DNA from: Candidatus Thiovulum imperiosus
GTDB taxonomy: Bacteria > Campylobacterota > Campylobacteria > Campylobacterales > Thiovulaceae
Direction of reading: 5' to 3'
Length of the DNA: 64,000 bases
NCBI GenBank assembly: GCA_024281175.1
Contig: JAMJTW010000010.1
Span: 1 to 64,000 of the forward strand
In this document: piece by piece, positions 8,532 through 17,408 of the stretch
Numbering within the stretch: position 1 is the stretch's first letter
Layout: each line of letters begins with the position of its first letter
Notes under the pieces: model-generated
What the model was told of the DNA's origin: nothing
What the model saw: the letters and a program-made list of their open reading frames with translations, nothing else
Database searches by the model: none
Position numbers and translations under genes: made by a program

Positions 8532-10355
8532 ATGGGATACTTTAAGTTGGATATTGAAAGCAACCATATTCTTTCTTTGAAAAATAGATATATATTAGCA
8601 GTATTGATTTTGACAGTTTTTGCAATTATGAATTTTCTAATTGATAATTACAAGTTAGATATTTTAAACAAACATGGTGAAATTATAAACAAGAGTGGAA
8701 AACAGAGAATGATTTCTCAAAAATCTATTCTTCTGCTTTATAGATATTTTGAGAATGGGAAAAGAGAAAACTTAGAACAGATTAGAAATATAATAGATAT
8801 TATGAAAGAGTCAAATAACTTTTTAGTATCAAATCATCTTACTAAAGAGTTAGAAAATATCTATTTTAAAGAGAATTTAAAGAGCGAAGTTGAAGATTTT
8901 GTAAATGCTCTAAAATATTTTTTAGATACTGGTTTAAAAGATTATCTTTATTATCAGAAATCTCAAGAGCTTCTTGTAAAATTGAATAGAGCTGTAATGT
9001 TACATGAAAAACATTATAGAAGTGATTTAAAAAATCTTAGATATATAGAGATAGCTTTATTTGCAGGAATTCTTTTAACCCTACTACTACTTGTATTTAC
9101 TATTTTCATTCCAACAAGTAAGTTAATAGCTGAAAATACTAGAAATTTAAATAGAAAAAATAGTGATTTGAGAGATAGGTTAGAAATTAGAAACTCGAAG
9201 TTGAAAGAGCTTGAACAGACTATTAGTTCTTATATTCTTATGACAACAACAGACCCTCGTGGAAAAATTATAGAGGCTTCTGATGAGTTTTGTAATTTGA
9301 GTGGATATAGTCGAGAAGAGCTAATTGGAAAACCTCACAATATTACAAGAGCTTCAGATACTCCAAAAGAGTTTTTTGATGATATGTGGCGAATTATAAA
9401 AAGTGGTGAGACTTTTAAAGGAGTCTTAAACAATATTGGCAAAGAGGGAAATAGTTTTATAACTGAACTATTCATCTATCCAAATTTTGATAAAGATGGG
9501 AAAATTGTCTCATATACTGGTCTTCGAAAAGATTTAACAGCTAAGTTGAAACTGGAAGAGCTAAATCGAAATTTAGAACTTGAAGTTGAGAAGAAGACTC
9601 AAAAATTGGAAGAGTTAAATCAAAACCTTGAAGAGAGAATAGAGATAGCTTTGGAAGAGAATATGAAACAGCTTCAAACTCTTCAGAGACAATCCAAATT
9701 GGCTCAAATGGGAGAGATGATTGGTGCTATTGCTCATCAATGGAGACAACCTTTAAATGTTTTAAGTGCAACTATTCAAAATTTAGAATTTGATTATCTT
9801 GATGGAAATTTGGAAGATAAAGAGTTTGTAGATAGTTTTATTGAAGAGAATAAAAATACCATAAGTTTCATGAGTCAAACTATTGATAACTTTAGAAACT
9901 TCTTTAGAGTTGATAAGGAGAGAAGAGATTTTAGAGTGAAAGAAGCTACTCTTTCTGTTTTAGAGATGCAGTCAGCACAACTTAAAAACAATAACATAAA
10001 ATTAAATATTTCTGGAGATGAATTTGACTCTTATGGTCTTAAAAATGAGTACCAACAAGTTGTTCTCAACCTCATCAGCAATGCAAAAGATGTATTTTTA
10101 GAGAGAGGAATTTCAAATCCAAGAATAGATATAAGATTTCAAGATGGTGAAGTAACAATTCGAGATAATGGTGGTGGAATTCCTGATGAGATAATTCATG
10201 ATATCTTTGAACCCTATTTTACAACCAAAGAGGAAGGTAAAGGAACTGGTATCGGTCTCTATATGAGCAGAATGATAATGGAAAATAGTATGAATGGAAA
10301 GTTAGAAGTTTCAAATAAGGGTGATGGTGCAAACTTCTCCATCAAATTTCAGTAA
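8532..10355 (+). CDS. Membrane PAS-domain sensor histidine kinase
   Basis: This is a sensor kinase of about 607 residues. A first membrane helix near residues 18-36 is followed by a PilJ-like type IV pili/NIT-type sensor region (NKSGKQRMISQKSILLLYR) and a second helix (ILLTLLLLVFTIFIP). Then come a coiled coil, a PAS domain (SGYSREELIGKP) and a second coiled coil. The phospho-acceptor segment is GAIAHQWRQPLN (His near 402). The ATPase domain has NLISNAKD, DNGGGIP and GTGIGLYMS. I prefer the ATG at 8532 over a TTG at 8526. The stop overlaps the next gene's ATG by one base. No response regulator is adjacent. Confidence 0.9.
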   Translation: MGYFKLDIESNHILSLKNRYILAVLILTVFAIMNFLIDNYKLDILNKHGEIINKSGKQRMISQKSILLLYRYFENGKRENLEQIRNIIDIMKESNNFLVSNHLTKELENIYFKENLKSEVEDFVNALKYFLDTGLKDYLYYQKSQELLVKLNRAVMLHEKHYRSDLKNLRYIEIALFAGILLTLLLLVFTIFIPTSKLIAENTRNLNRKNSDLRDRLEIRNSKLKELEQTISSYILMTTTDPRGKIIEASDEFCNLSGYSREELIGKPHNITRASDTPKEFFDDMWRIIKSGETFKGVLNNIGKEGNSFITELFIYPNFDKDGKIVSYTGLRKDLTAKLKLEELNRNLELEVEKKTQKLEELNQNLEERIEIALEENMKQLQTLQRQSKLAQMGEMIGAIAHQWRQPLNVLSATIQNLEFDYLDGNLEDKEFVDSFIEENKNTISFMSQTIDNFRNFFRVDKERRDFRVKEATLSVLEMQSAQLKNNNIKLNISGDEFDSYGLKNEYQQVVLNLISNAKDVFLERGISNPRIDIRFQDGEVTIRDNGGGIPDEIIHDIFEPYFTTKEEGKGTGIGLYMSRMIMENSMNGKLEVSNKGDGANFSIKFQ

Positions 10356-11602
10356 TGCACTACTACAAACTTGAAATTCTCTATCGTGGAAAAAAAGAGA
10401 AACTTATTTTAGAAGCACCTTCTAAACAGGAACTCTACACAATGGTATTTTCACAATACCCAAAGTGTAAAATTCTACTAATTAAGGAGACCTCAAAACC
10501 AACAAGTGGAAGCACTCTCGAAAATATTCAAAATCAGATAGCAGACTTTTTACAACTCAATAGTGTTGATGAAGAATCTAAGATATTTTTTCTTCATCAA
10601 TTAGCAGTTATGAGTGATGCTGGAATCTCAATTCTCGATTCTCTTCGTGAAATTAGAAAAAGTGTTGAGAATCGAAACTTGCAAAACATCATCGATTCAA
10701 TTTTAAAAGATATAAATAATGGAGAATCTCTTTCAGAAGCATTTTCAAAATATGAGAATATCTTTGGAAATTTAACAATTACAATGATAAAACTTGGGGA
10801 TAAGACTGGAGATAGTGCAAAAGCTCTTTTCAAACTGGTTGGAATGTTGGAAGAGATGCGAGACAATAGAACAAAAGTGAAAAAGGCGATGAGCTATCCA
10901 AGAAATGTCCTAATTGCGATGGTGATAGCCATAATTGTAATTATAAATTATGTCATTCCGCAATTTGAGTCTATTTTTGCAAAATTCAATTCCGAACTTC
11001 CACTTATGACACAAATTCTTCTTGGAGCTGAAAAGTTTTTTAGTGAATATGGTCTCTATCTCTTTTTTGGAACTATTCTACTCTCTCTATCTTTCAAACA
11101 TGCTCTGAAAAACTCTAAAAAGTTTCTATATCTATACCACTTTACACTTTTGAAAACTTATATAATTAAAGATATAACTCTTTACTCAACTTTAAACCGT
11201 TTTACCGTAGTATTTTCAGAGCTTCTTAGTTCAGGAATTTCAGTTTTTGAAGCTCTTGAAATATCAATTTCAATGGTTGAAAATAGAGTTTTAAAAGAGA
11301 AGTTTTTGAGAAGTTATAATGATATAAATCGAGGTGAACCGTTATACAAAAGTTTTCAACACACAAATATATTTGATAACATGGTAATTCAGATGATTTA
11401 TACAGGTGAGAGTAGTGGAGAGTTGCAAAAAATGTTGGGAAATATCTCTGATTACTATAAGAGAAAATTTGATGCAATCATAGAAAATATGAATTCACTA
11501 ATTGAACCAGTAATTCTATTTTTTATGGGAGCATTGGTAACAACCCTTGCCTTAGGGATATTTTTACCGATTTGGAATTTGGGTGAAATCTCAAGAGGTT
11601 AA
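10355..11602 (+). CDS. GspF/PilC-type inner-membrane platform protein
   Basis: This 415-residue protein has the repeated GspF architecture. Two cytoplasmic helical domains (one includes FFLHQLAVMSDAGISILDSL, the other FTVVFSELLSSGISVFEAL) are each followed by membrane helices. The end FLPIWNLGEISRG is typical of the family. Such proteins form the platform of type II secretion or type IV pili. No ATPase or secretin gene lies nearby. The pilin-like gene at 51.1 kb is the only other such component in the window. Confidence 0.88.
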   Translation: MHYYKLEILYRGKKEKLILEAPSKQELYTMVFSQYPKCKILLIKETSKPTSGSTLENIQNQIADFLQLNSVDEESKIFFLHQLAVMSDAGISILDSLREIRKSVENRNLQNIIDSILKDINNGESLSEAFSKYENIFGNLTITMIKLGDKTGDSAKALFKLVGMLEEMRDNRTKVKKAMSYPRNVLIAMVIAIIVIINYVIPQFESIFAKFNSELPLMTQILLGAEKFFSEYGLYLFFGTILLSLSFKHALKNSKKFLYLYHFTLLKTYIIKDITLYSTLNRFTVVFSELLSSGISVFEALEISISMVENRVLKEKFLRSYNDINRGEPLYKSFQHTNIFDNMVIQMIYTGESSGELQKMLGNISDYYKRKFDAIIENMNSLIEPVILFFMGALVTTLALGIFLPIWNLGEISRG

Positions 11603-11665
11603 ATTATTTTGCAAAAATTTCTACTAATTTTGTTAGAATTATCGTAAATTCATTTGGAGTGATAA

Positions 11666-12118
11666 ATGAAAGTAATTGTAATCAGAGCCATAAGAAATAT
11701 GTTTGTTGGTCAAATAGAACTTACTCCACAACCGTTTAAAACGGAGCTAATTGATAGTAAATATTATATCTCAAGCATTAAACTTACTTCTCATACAAAA
11801 GAAGAGACTCACTTTTTTAAATTGGTTTATAGTGAAAAACTACTACAAGAGGTCTGTTCTGTTCTATTGCTCGAAGATGAACCAGATGAACTAACAATGA
11901 AAGATATGTGCAATGAAGTCTCAAATCAGATTGTTGGAAATACAAAAGTTCTTATGGAGTCTGTTAAGCGAGAGAACATAAAATTATCAATTCCAAAAAA
12001 TGAAGATAGTTTAACAGTTGAAGATATCAAAAAAGAGCCAAATCAGATAATATTCAAATTCAATAATGATAACAATATATGGTTTCTTTTAAGTAGAGAG
12101 ACAAAAGAGGGGATGTAA
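11666..12118 (+). CDS. CheX-like chemotaxis phosphatase-family protein
   Basis: This 150-residue protein has a central segment, MCNEVSNQIVGNTKVLM, that fits the E-x2-N helix of the CheC/CheX/FliY phosphatases, which remove phosphate from CheY. It starts at an ATG after tggagtgata. It ends 5 bases before the GTG start of fliN, so the two are cotranscribed. Co-location with fliN and a fliO-like gene supports a role at the flagellar switch or in chemotaxis. Whether it is an active phosphatase is not certain. Confidence 0.7.
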   Translation: MKVIVIRAIRNMFVGQIELTPQPFKTELIDSKYYISSIKLTSHTKEETHFFKLVYSEKLLQEVCSVLLLEDEPDELTMKDMCNEVSNQIVGNTKVLMESVKRENIKLSIPKNEDSLTVEDIKKEPNQIIFKFNNDNNIWFLLSRETKEGM

Positions 12119-12123
12119 GTTAA

Positions 12124-12519
12124 GTGGAAGAGTTACTCGAAAATGAGAAAAAGAAAAGACAGGACGAAAATGAAGAAGCTCTTGAATTAGAGAGAAGCAT
12201 AACAAAAGAACAGATAGACTCCATAATAAAAAATAGTGCTAAATGGATGAAATATGACGGTTTTCTTGATATGAAAATTGTTTTTTCAGCAAATTTAGGG
12301 GAGACCAACCTATCTTTGAGAGAGATATTAAATCTTCATAAAGGTTCAATTATAGATTTAGAGAAACCTGCTGGTGAGTCAGTTGAGGTTTATGTAAATA
12401 AGAGAATTATTGGTAGAGGAGAAGTTATGGTTTATGAGAAGAACCTAGCGATAAGAATGAATGAGGTACTTGATGCAAATGGTGTTATCTATCATATATC
12501 AAAAGAGCAGAGGAGATAA
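12124..12519 (+). CDS. fliN: Flagellar motor switch protein FliN
   Basis: This is a 131-residue protein with a charged helical N-terminus and a C-terminal SpoA domain of about 75 residues (FSANLGETNLSLREIL, then VYVNKRIIGRGEVMVYEKN). This is the FliN pattern. FliN forms the lower C-ring of the flagellar switch and binds CheY-P and the export apparatus. It uses a GTG start and follows the CheX-like gene by 5 bases. The fliO-like gene begins 4 bases after its stop. Confidence 0.92.
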   Translation: MEELLENEKKKRQDENEEALELERSITKEQIDSIIKNSAKWMKYDGFLDMKIVFSANLGETNLSLREILNLHKGSIIDLEKPAGESVEVYVNKRIIGRGEVMVYEKNLAIRMNEVLDANGVIYHISKEQRR

Positions 12520-12523
12520 CTAA

Positions 12524-13564
12524 ATGCGACTGCTTCTTTTCTCCTTTTTTCTTTCCCCCTTTTTGTGGGCATTTCCAAAAATTATAAATTTAGATGTTCA
12601 GCCAACAGAGAGTAAAGTTGATTTGATTATCTCGTTTGATGAGAGATATGATGGAATGGTTTCAAGAAAGAGTGTAAACAATGTTAAAAAGGTAATTTTG
12701 AATGATGCTCTAATAGACCAAGACCATAAAAAAGAGCTTCTTGATAGCCGTATTTTGGAAACTGTGGATTTTGTATCATATGATACTAGAGTTGAAATTC
12801 TCCTCTATCTGAATTCAGCAGTGAACATAGCATACAAACAGATAGATGACGGTTTTGGTATTCTTTTAAGAGTTTCCAAAAGTGATAAAACAACTCCTAA
12901 AGTTGATGAAGATGAGATTGTTCCTGGTGGAAAATCAGCTTTTGACTCCGTTTCTGGTGGATATATTTTAACTCTGGTATCACTTTTAGGAGTTGTTATT
13001 ATCTTATTTATTTTGAAAAAGAGAATTGAGAGTAAAAAGAGCAAAGAGGTTGATGATGACTCTCTGAGTGAAATGGATTTACTCTTAAAAAATGAGCGAA
13101 GTAACTCATCTCTGCTTCAAAAAATAGAACCACCAGATTTTGATTTTAAAAAGAGACCTCAAAAGAAAAAGAAAATTCAGAGTAATATGGGAGATAATTT
13201 TCCATTTGGAGCTCAAGAGAGTTACCAATCTCCACAATCTTATGAGCCTGAACCAATATCAAAACAGACTTCGGTTATCTTTGAAGAGGATACAGAATTG
13301 GGACGAATTGCAGTTCTTCAAATAGGAAAAGTTCGATATATTATGCTTGAAAATGGTAGTGGAAATGTTACTCTTCTTGATAAAGAGCTTGTAAAAAATG
13401 AGGAGTTTGAAACTCCAGAAGTTCGTAAAATTTCACAGAAAGCTGAAGAGGAGTTTGATATCAAAATTCCAGATGAACTCTCTGCAAATAAAAATAGAAA
13501 GAATAGTAGTGAAAGTGAAGAGCTACAAGACCTATTTAAAGACTCATACAGCTTGAAACTGTAA
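12524..13564 (+). CDS. FliO-like flagellar membrane protein
   Basis: This 346-residue protein has a signal peptide (MRLLLFSFFLSPFLWAFP) and a periplasmic domain of about 110 residues. One membrane helix (YILTLVSLLGVVIILFIL, near residues 148-165) and a long charged cytoplasmic tail follow. A beta-rich block near residues 255-285 (LGRIAVLQIGKVRYIMLEN) resembles the cytoplasmic part of FliO/FliZ proteins. Position directly after fliN supports assignment to the flagellar export gate assembly factor FliO, which in Campylobacterota is longer than in enterics. Direct similarity was not tested. Confidence 0.65.
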   Translation: MRLLLFSFFLSPFLWAFPKIINLDVQPTESKVDLIISFDERYDGMVSRKSVNNVKKVILNDALIDQDHKKELLDSRILETVDFVSYDTRVEILLYLNSAVNIAYKQIDDGFGILLRVSKSDKTTPKVDEDEIVPGGKSAFDSVSGGYILTLVSLLGVVIILFILKKRIESKKSKEVDDDSLSEMDLLLKNERSNSSLLQKIEPPDFDFKKRPQKKKKIQSNMGDNFPFGAQESYQSPQSYEPEPISKQTSVIFEEDTELGRIAVLQIGKVRYIMLENGSGNVTLLDKELVKNEEFETPEVRKISQKAEEEFDIKIPDELSANKNRKNSSESEELQDLFKDSYSLKL

Positions 13565-13585
13565 AGAGTCTTTCAACTCTTCTAT
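13564..13585 (+). terminator. Terminator after the fliN/fliO-like operon
   Basis: AAGAGT pairs with ACTCTT across a 6-base loop directly at the end of the fliO-like gene, followed by ctattt. Confidence 0.55.
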
Positions 13586-13587
13586 TT

Positions 13588-13746
13588 GGGAGTGGTTTCT
13601 ACCTCTCTTGTCATTTCGACATGAACGAAGTGATTGAGAAATCTTGGAAACTTATCGTTTTACTAAATAAAAGATTTCTCACCCAAAAGGGTTCGAAATG
13701 ACAGATAGGTTGTTAAAGCGTAAAAATACTCTATTTGGTCACTCCC
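13588..13746. repeat. Palindromic MITE-like repeat, full copy
   Basis: The element runs from gggagtggtttcta to tatttggtcactccc. Its interior is nearly identical to the copy at 5644-5815, including the block cttggaaacttatcgtttta and the tgtcatttcga/tcgaaatgaca arms. It lies between convergent fliO-like and radA genes. Confidence 0.8.
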
Positions 13747-13752
13747 TTCAAC

Positions 13753-15093
13753 TTACATCCACTCTATAATTTTCGATACCTCATCAACTTCAAAACTCTC
13801 TATTTCCAAATCTGGTATTTTTTTTGGAAGAATTACTTTCTTAATTCCTTGAGAAATTGCTTCTCGAAGTCGACTATCCATTGAGTAAACCTCTCGAATA
13901 TCACCAATTAGAGAGACTTCACCAATAAAAAGAGTCTCTTTGGAAAGAGGACGGTTTCTAAAAGATGAGAGAATAGAGGCGATGATTGCTAAGTCTGAAG
14001 CTGTTTCGGAAACTCGTATTCCACCTGTAATATTTACAAAAACATCATACTGATTTAGAGGTAGTTCCAACTTCTTTTCAAGTAGAGCAAGTAACATATT
14101 TAGTCGATTTAAGTCGAAACCATTCACACTTCTTTTAGAATTTGGATTGTAGCTTTCACTTACAAGAGCTTGAACCTCTAAAATGATAGGACGACTTCCC
14201 TCCATAATTACAGTGAGTGCTGAACCAGATTGCGGTTTTGAACGGGAGAAAAATTTAGAGGCTATCTCTTTGGCACTTTTCAAGCCATCTCTACCCATTT
14301 CAAAAATTCCAATTTCACTTGTATTTCCAAAACGATTTTTAAAACCTCGAAGAATTCGAAGCTCACTACTCATTTCACCTTCAAAATAGAGAACAACATC
14401 AACCATATGTTCTAAAACTCTTGGTCCAGCAATCGAACCATCTTTTGTAATATGTCCAATTATGAAAATGGAAATTCCTCTACTTTTGGCAAGTCTCATA
14501 AGTTCGAAAGTAACAGCTCGAACTTGAGTTACACTACCTGGTGATGAGGTGTGAGAAGATGTGAAAAGAGTTTGAATTGAGTCTATGATAAGAGTTGAGT
14601 AGGTTTCATTTTCAACTTTCTCTAAAATCTTCTCAAACTCAATTTCAGAGTAGAGATATAAATCTCTATTTTCTACACTTAATCTATCGGCTCGAATTTT
14701 GATTTGAGAAAGAGACTCTTCACCACTAACATAGAGAACTTTGCTGTCTTCGGATAGATTTCCAGCAACTTTTAAAAGTAGTGTCGATTTTCCAACTCCA
14801 GGACTACCACCAATTAGAATTAGAGAACCTTTAACAACACCACCACCAAGAACTAAATCGAGTTCAGAATTTTTAGTAGAGACTCTCTCTAACTCTTCAA
14901 CTTCAACATCAAGAATAGAGATAACATCACTATTTGAAACCGCACCTTTTCCAATTCCAACACTGCTCTTTTTCTCTTCAGCAACTTCTAAAAAGCTGTC
15001 CCACTCTTTACAAGAGGGACACTTTCCAAGATATTGTAGAGATTGATATCCACAGTGCTGACACTCATAAGATATTTTTCTCTTTTTTGCCAT
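13753..15093 (-). CDS. radA: DNA repair protein RadA
   Basis: This 446-residue protein shows the three RadA parts. A C4 zinc finger is CQHCGYQS plus CPSCKEW at residues 10-30. A RecA-like ATPase has the Walker A GGSPGVGKST near residue 90 and the RadA-specific KNRFG motif. The C-terminal Lon-like domain contains the GGIRVSETASDLAI segment. RadA is a hexameric branch-migration helicase in recombination. Its start codon lies directly after the kdsA stop, so the two genes are probably cotranscribed. Confidence 0.96.
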   Translation of the reverse strand: MAKKRKISYECQHCGYQSLQYLGKCPSCKEWDSFLEVAEEKKSSVGIGKGAVSNSDVISILDVEVEELERVSTKNSELDLVLGGGVVKGSLILIGGSPGVGKSTLLLKVAGNLSEDSKVLYVSGEESLSQIKIRADRLSVENRDLYLYSEIEFEKILEKVENETYSTLIIDSIQTLFTSSHTSSPGSVTQVRAVTFELMRLAKSRGISIFIIGHITKDGSIAGPRVLEHMVDVVLYFEGEMSSELRILRGFKNRFGNTSEIGIFEMGRDGLKSAKEIASKFFSRSKPQSGSALTVIMEGSRPIILEVQALVSESYNPNSKRSVNGFDLNRLNMLLALLEKKLELPLNQYDVFVNITGGIRVSETASDLAIIASILSSFRNRPLSKETLFIGEVSLIGDIREVYSMDSRLREAISQGIKKVILPKKIPDLEIESFEVDEVSKIIEWM

Positions 15094-15867
15094 TTATAAA
15101 ATATCCAATATTTCAGGGAATTTTTGTAGATAAATCATATTTGGGCCATCAGAGAGAGCCTCTTCAGGATTTTCATGAACTTCGAAAAAGAAGCCATTGA
15201 CACCAATAGAGTTTGCAAGTTTTGTAATATATGGAGCATATTTTCTATCACCACCACTTTTCCCATCAAGACCACCAGGTCTTTGAGTTGAGTGAGTAAT
15301 ATCCATAACAACAGGAAAACCGAGTTCCATCATGTCGATGAGGTTTCGAAAATCGACAACAAGATTTCCATATCCAAACATATTTCCTCTCTCTGTAAGA
15401 AGTATTTTCTCATTTCCAGAGTCCAGAACTTTTTGAGCAGGAAACTTCATATCTTTTCCAGAGAGAAATTGAGCTTTTTTAATATTTATAATTTTTCCAG
15501 TTTTTGCACTGCTAACAAGTAAATCTGTCTGTCTTGAGAGAAAAGCAGGAATTTGCAAAATATCAGCAATTTCAGAAACAGGTTCTGCTTGATAGCTTTC
15601 ATGAATATCTGTTGTGATAGGAAGTTCAAACTCTCTTTTCACTTTTTCTAAAATTCGAAGTCCCTCTGCCATTCCAAAACCTCGAAAAGAGGAGAGTGAA
15701 GTTCTATTAGCTTTATCAAAAGAGGCTTTGAAAATGTATGGTAGATTTCTCTCTACGGCAAGAGCTTTTATCTTTTCAGCCAACCTCATCACCATAACTT
15801 CATTTTCAATAATACATGGTCCAGCAATTACAAATTTCTCTTTGGAAATCTTTTCGTATAAATCCAT
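15094..15867 (-). CDS. kdsA: 3-deoxy-D-manno-octulosonate 8-phosphate synthase
   Basis: This 257-residue aldolase makes KDO-8-phosphate from PEP and arabinose 5-phosphate for lipopolysaccharide core. Signatures include the start block FVIAGPCIIENE, FKASFDKANR and TDIHESYQAEPV. The later block DITHSTQRPGG leads into the conserved KYAPYITKLA region. It is first in the kdsA-radA unit, and a palindromic repeat lies upstream. Confidence 0.96.
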   Translation of the reverse strand: MDLYEKISKEKFVIAGPCIIENEVMVMRLAEKIKALAVERNLPYIFKASFDKANRTSLSSFRGFGMAEGLRILEKVKREFELPITTDIHESYQAEPVSEIADILQIPAFLSRQTDLLVSSAKTGKIINIKKAQFLSGKDMKFPAQKVLDSGNEKILLTERGNMFGYGNLVVDFRNLIDMMELGFPVVMDITHSTQRPGGLDGKSGGDRKYAPYITKLANSIGVNGFFFEVHENPEEALSDGPNMIYLQKFPEILDIL

Positions 15868-15912
15868 TTTTTCTCCTAAAACTATAACTATAACTGGTTT
15901 TTGAGAAATGGC

Positions 15913-16024
15913 TTCTATGTCATTTCGAACCCTTTAAGGATAAATTTTCAAGATTTCTGTATCGCTTCGTTCATTTCGAAAACGAAGTTTCACTAAATGA
16001 CAAGAGAGGCAGAAGCCTATTTAG
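15913..16024. repeat. Palindromic repeat copy, reverse orientation
   Basis: The sequence tatgtcatttcgaaccct at one end and gacaagagaggcagaagcc at the other match the family in reverse orientation. The interior has diverged and carries its own inverted pair (atttcgaaaacgaag). It sits between kdsA and the porin promoter. Confidence 0.65.
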
Positions 16025-16130
16025 TTATCAATTTGTAATAAATCTTATTTAGAATTTCAGCCGAAAGTCATCTTTTGCAGATATTTAAATTTATTATAGA
16101 TATTTAAAATGTTATCAATTTGTAATAAAT
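16024..16130 (+). promoter_or_regulatory. Pair of perfect 20-base direct repeats upstream of porin-pit
   Basis: GTTATCAATTTGTAATAAAT occurs at 16024-16043 and again, without change, at 16111-16130. Each copy is followed a few bases later by tttagaat. The 87-base spacing is about eight helical turns, which suits a regulator binding both sites. It lies just before the phosphate-type porin and pit, so phosphate-responsive control is possible. It does not look like a known Campylobacter Pho box to me. Confidence 0.5.
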
Positions 16131-16176
16131 TGAATTTAGAATATTTTCTCTAAAAATTATTTTGCAAAGAAAAATT

Positions 16177-17388
16177 ATGAAATTACCACTTCCAGTTACA
16201 ATATCATTGCTCTCTACTGTTGCTTTTGCTGAAGTTACAACTGTTATCAATCAAAAGTCTCCTGAGTTTGCTTTAGGAAAATATACTGGTCCAAACTTTA
16301 AAATCAAAGCTGAAGATAGTGATGGAATGTATGTCAAGATAGGTGCAAGAATTCAGAGTACATTTGAGAGTCGAGAAATTGACTATGAAGACGCTTCAAA
16401 AAGTGATGAGACATATATGGACGCCTATTTAAGAAGAACTCGATTTGAGATTACAACAGGGTTCGATAAATATACCTCTTTCACAATGGATATCAGAAAC
16501 GATAAAGCCAACTATCAAGATAAAGGTGAACAAGAGTTCAATGTTGGTGATGCCTACTTAAAAATTAAAAAACCTTTTGATACATCTCTTGTAAATTTCA
16601 AACTTTATAGAGGGAAGATTGATGTTTCCAGAACTGAAACAGTTAAATCTGCTTATGTAATCCACTATGATAGACCTGCTGTTGCTGATGAGGCTGCTCA
16701 GTATATTACTCACAACAGACGAGGAACAAACGCACAGATGTATGGTGATTGGGACAAGAAAATTCATTACCAAGTCGCATTTGGAGATGGTGTTTATTCT
16801 GGAAAGTTGAAAGACTCTAAAGGAAGTAGTTTTGATGGTGATTTAACTCAAGAGAGCTTTTTCTATGGTGGTAAAATCATATTTTCTCCAATAGATGGTT
16901 GGGAAGAGAAAAAGAAGACAGAAACTTACTTTGGTGAGGGACAACACTTCTCAATTGGTGCTGCATACTGGAATAGTCCTGAAATTAACATTGAACATGA
17001 TGGAGTTTCTCAAACTATTGACCATGAACTTCTGAATATAGATGTTTCCGCTCACTACAAAGGTCTGTTCTTTGGTGCTGAATATTTCCAATTTGATGGA
17101 GTTGTCAATGAGTGGGGTAGTGATGAGACTGGAACATCAGAAGGGTATTATGTAGTTGCAGAGTATCTTCTACCAAACAACATCGCTCCTTATGTGCGAT
17201 ATGAAAACTGGAATAAATGGGAAGATGAAGATGGATATGACTTTACTTCAACACTTGTTGGTGCAAACTGGTATTTGAGAGGATATACAACTAAAGTTGG
17301 TCTAACTTATCAAGTTGATGAGTATGATGAAAAGATTGGCGACAAAACTGATAGTAGAGTTAAATTAACAACTCAGTGGTTTTTCTAA
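16177..17388 (+). CDS. Phosphate-selective porin (OprO/OprP family)
   Basis: This outer-membrane beta-barrel of about 403 residues has a signal peptide (MKLPLPVTISLLSTVAFAE). The features are those of OprP-type porins: GARIQSTFESRE early, AYLRRTRFEITTG, FNVGDAYLKIKKP, and a final strand ending in TQWFF with a terminal Phe. I prefer the ATG at 16177 over a TTG at 16162. It lies 20 bases upstream of the phosphate permease gene, which strongly suggests phosphate or another oxyanion as substrate. A paired direct repeat lies upstream. Confidence 0.85.
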   Translation: MKLPLPVTISLLSTVAFAEVTTVINQKSPEFALGKYTGPNFKIKAEDSDGMYVKIGARIQSTFESREIDYEDASKSDETYMDAYLRRTRFEITTGFDKYTSFTMDIRNDKANYQDKGEQEFNVGDAYLKIKKPFDTSLVNFKLYRGKIDVSRTETVKSAYVIHYDRPAVADEAAQYITHNRRGTNAQMYGDWDKKIHYQVAFGDGVYSGKLKDSKGSSFDGDLTQESFFYGGKIIFSPIDGWEEKKKTETYFGEGQHFSIGAAYWNSPEINIEHDGVSQTIDHELLNIDVSAHYKGLFFGAEYFQFDGVVNEWGSDETGTSEGYYVVAEYLLPNNIAPYVRYENWNKWEDEDGYDFTSTLVGANWYLRGYTTKVGLTYQVDEYDEKIGDKTDSRVKLTTQWFF

Positions 17389-17408
17389 AAAATTAAAAAG
17401 GATTTAAT

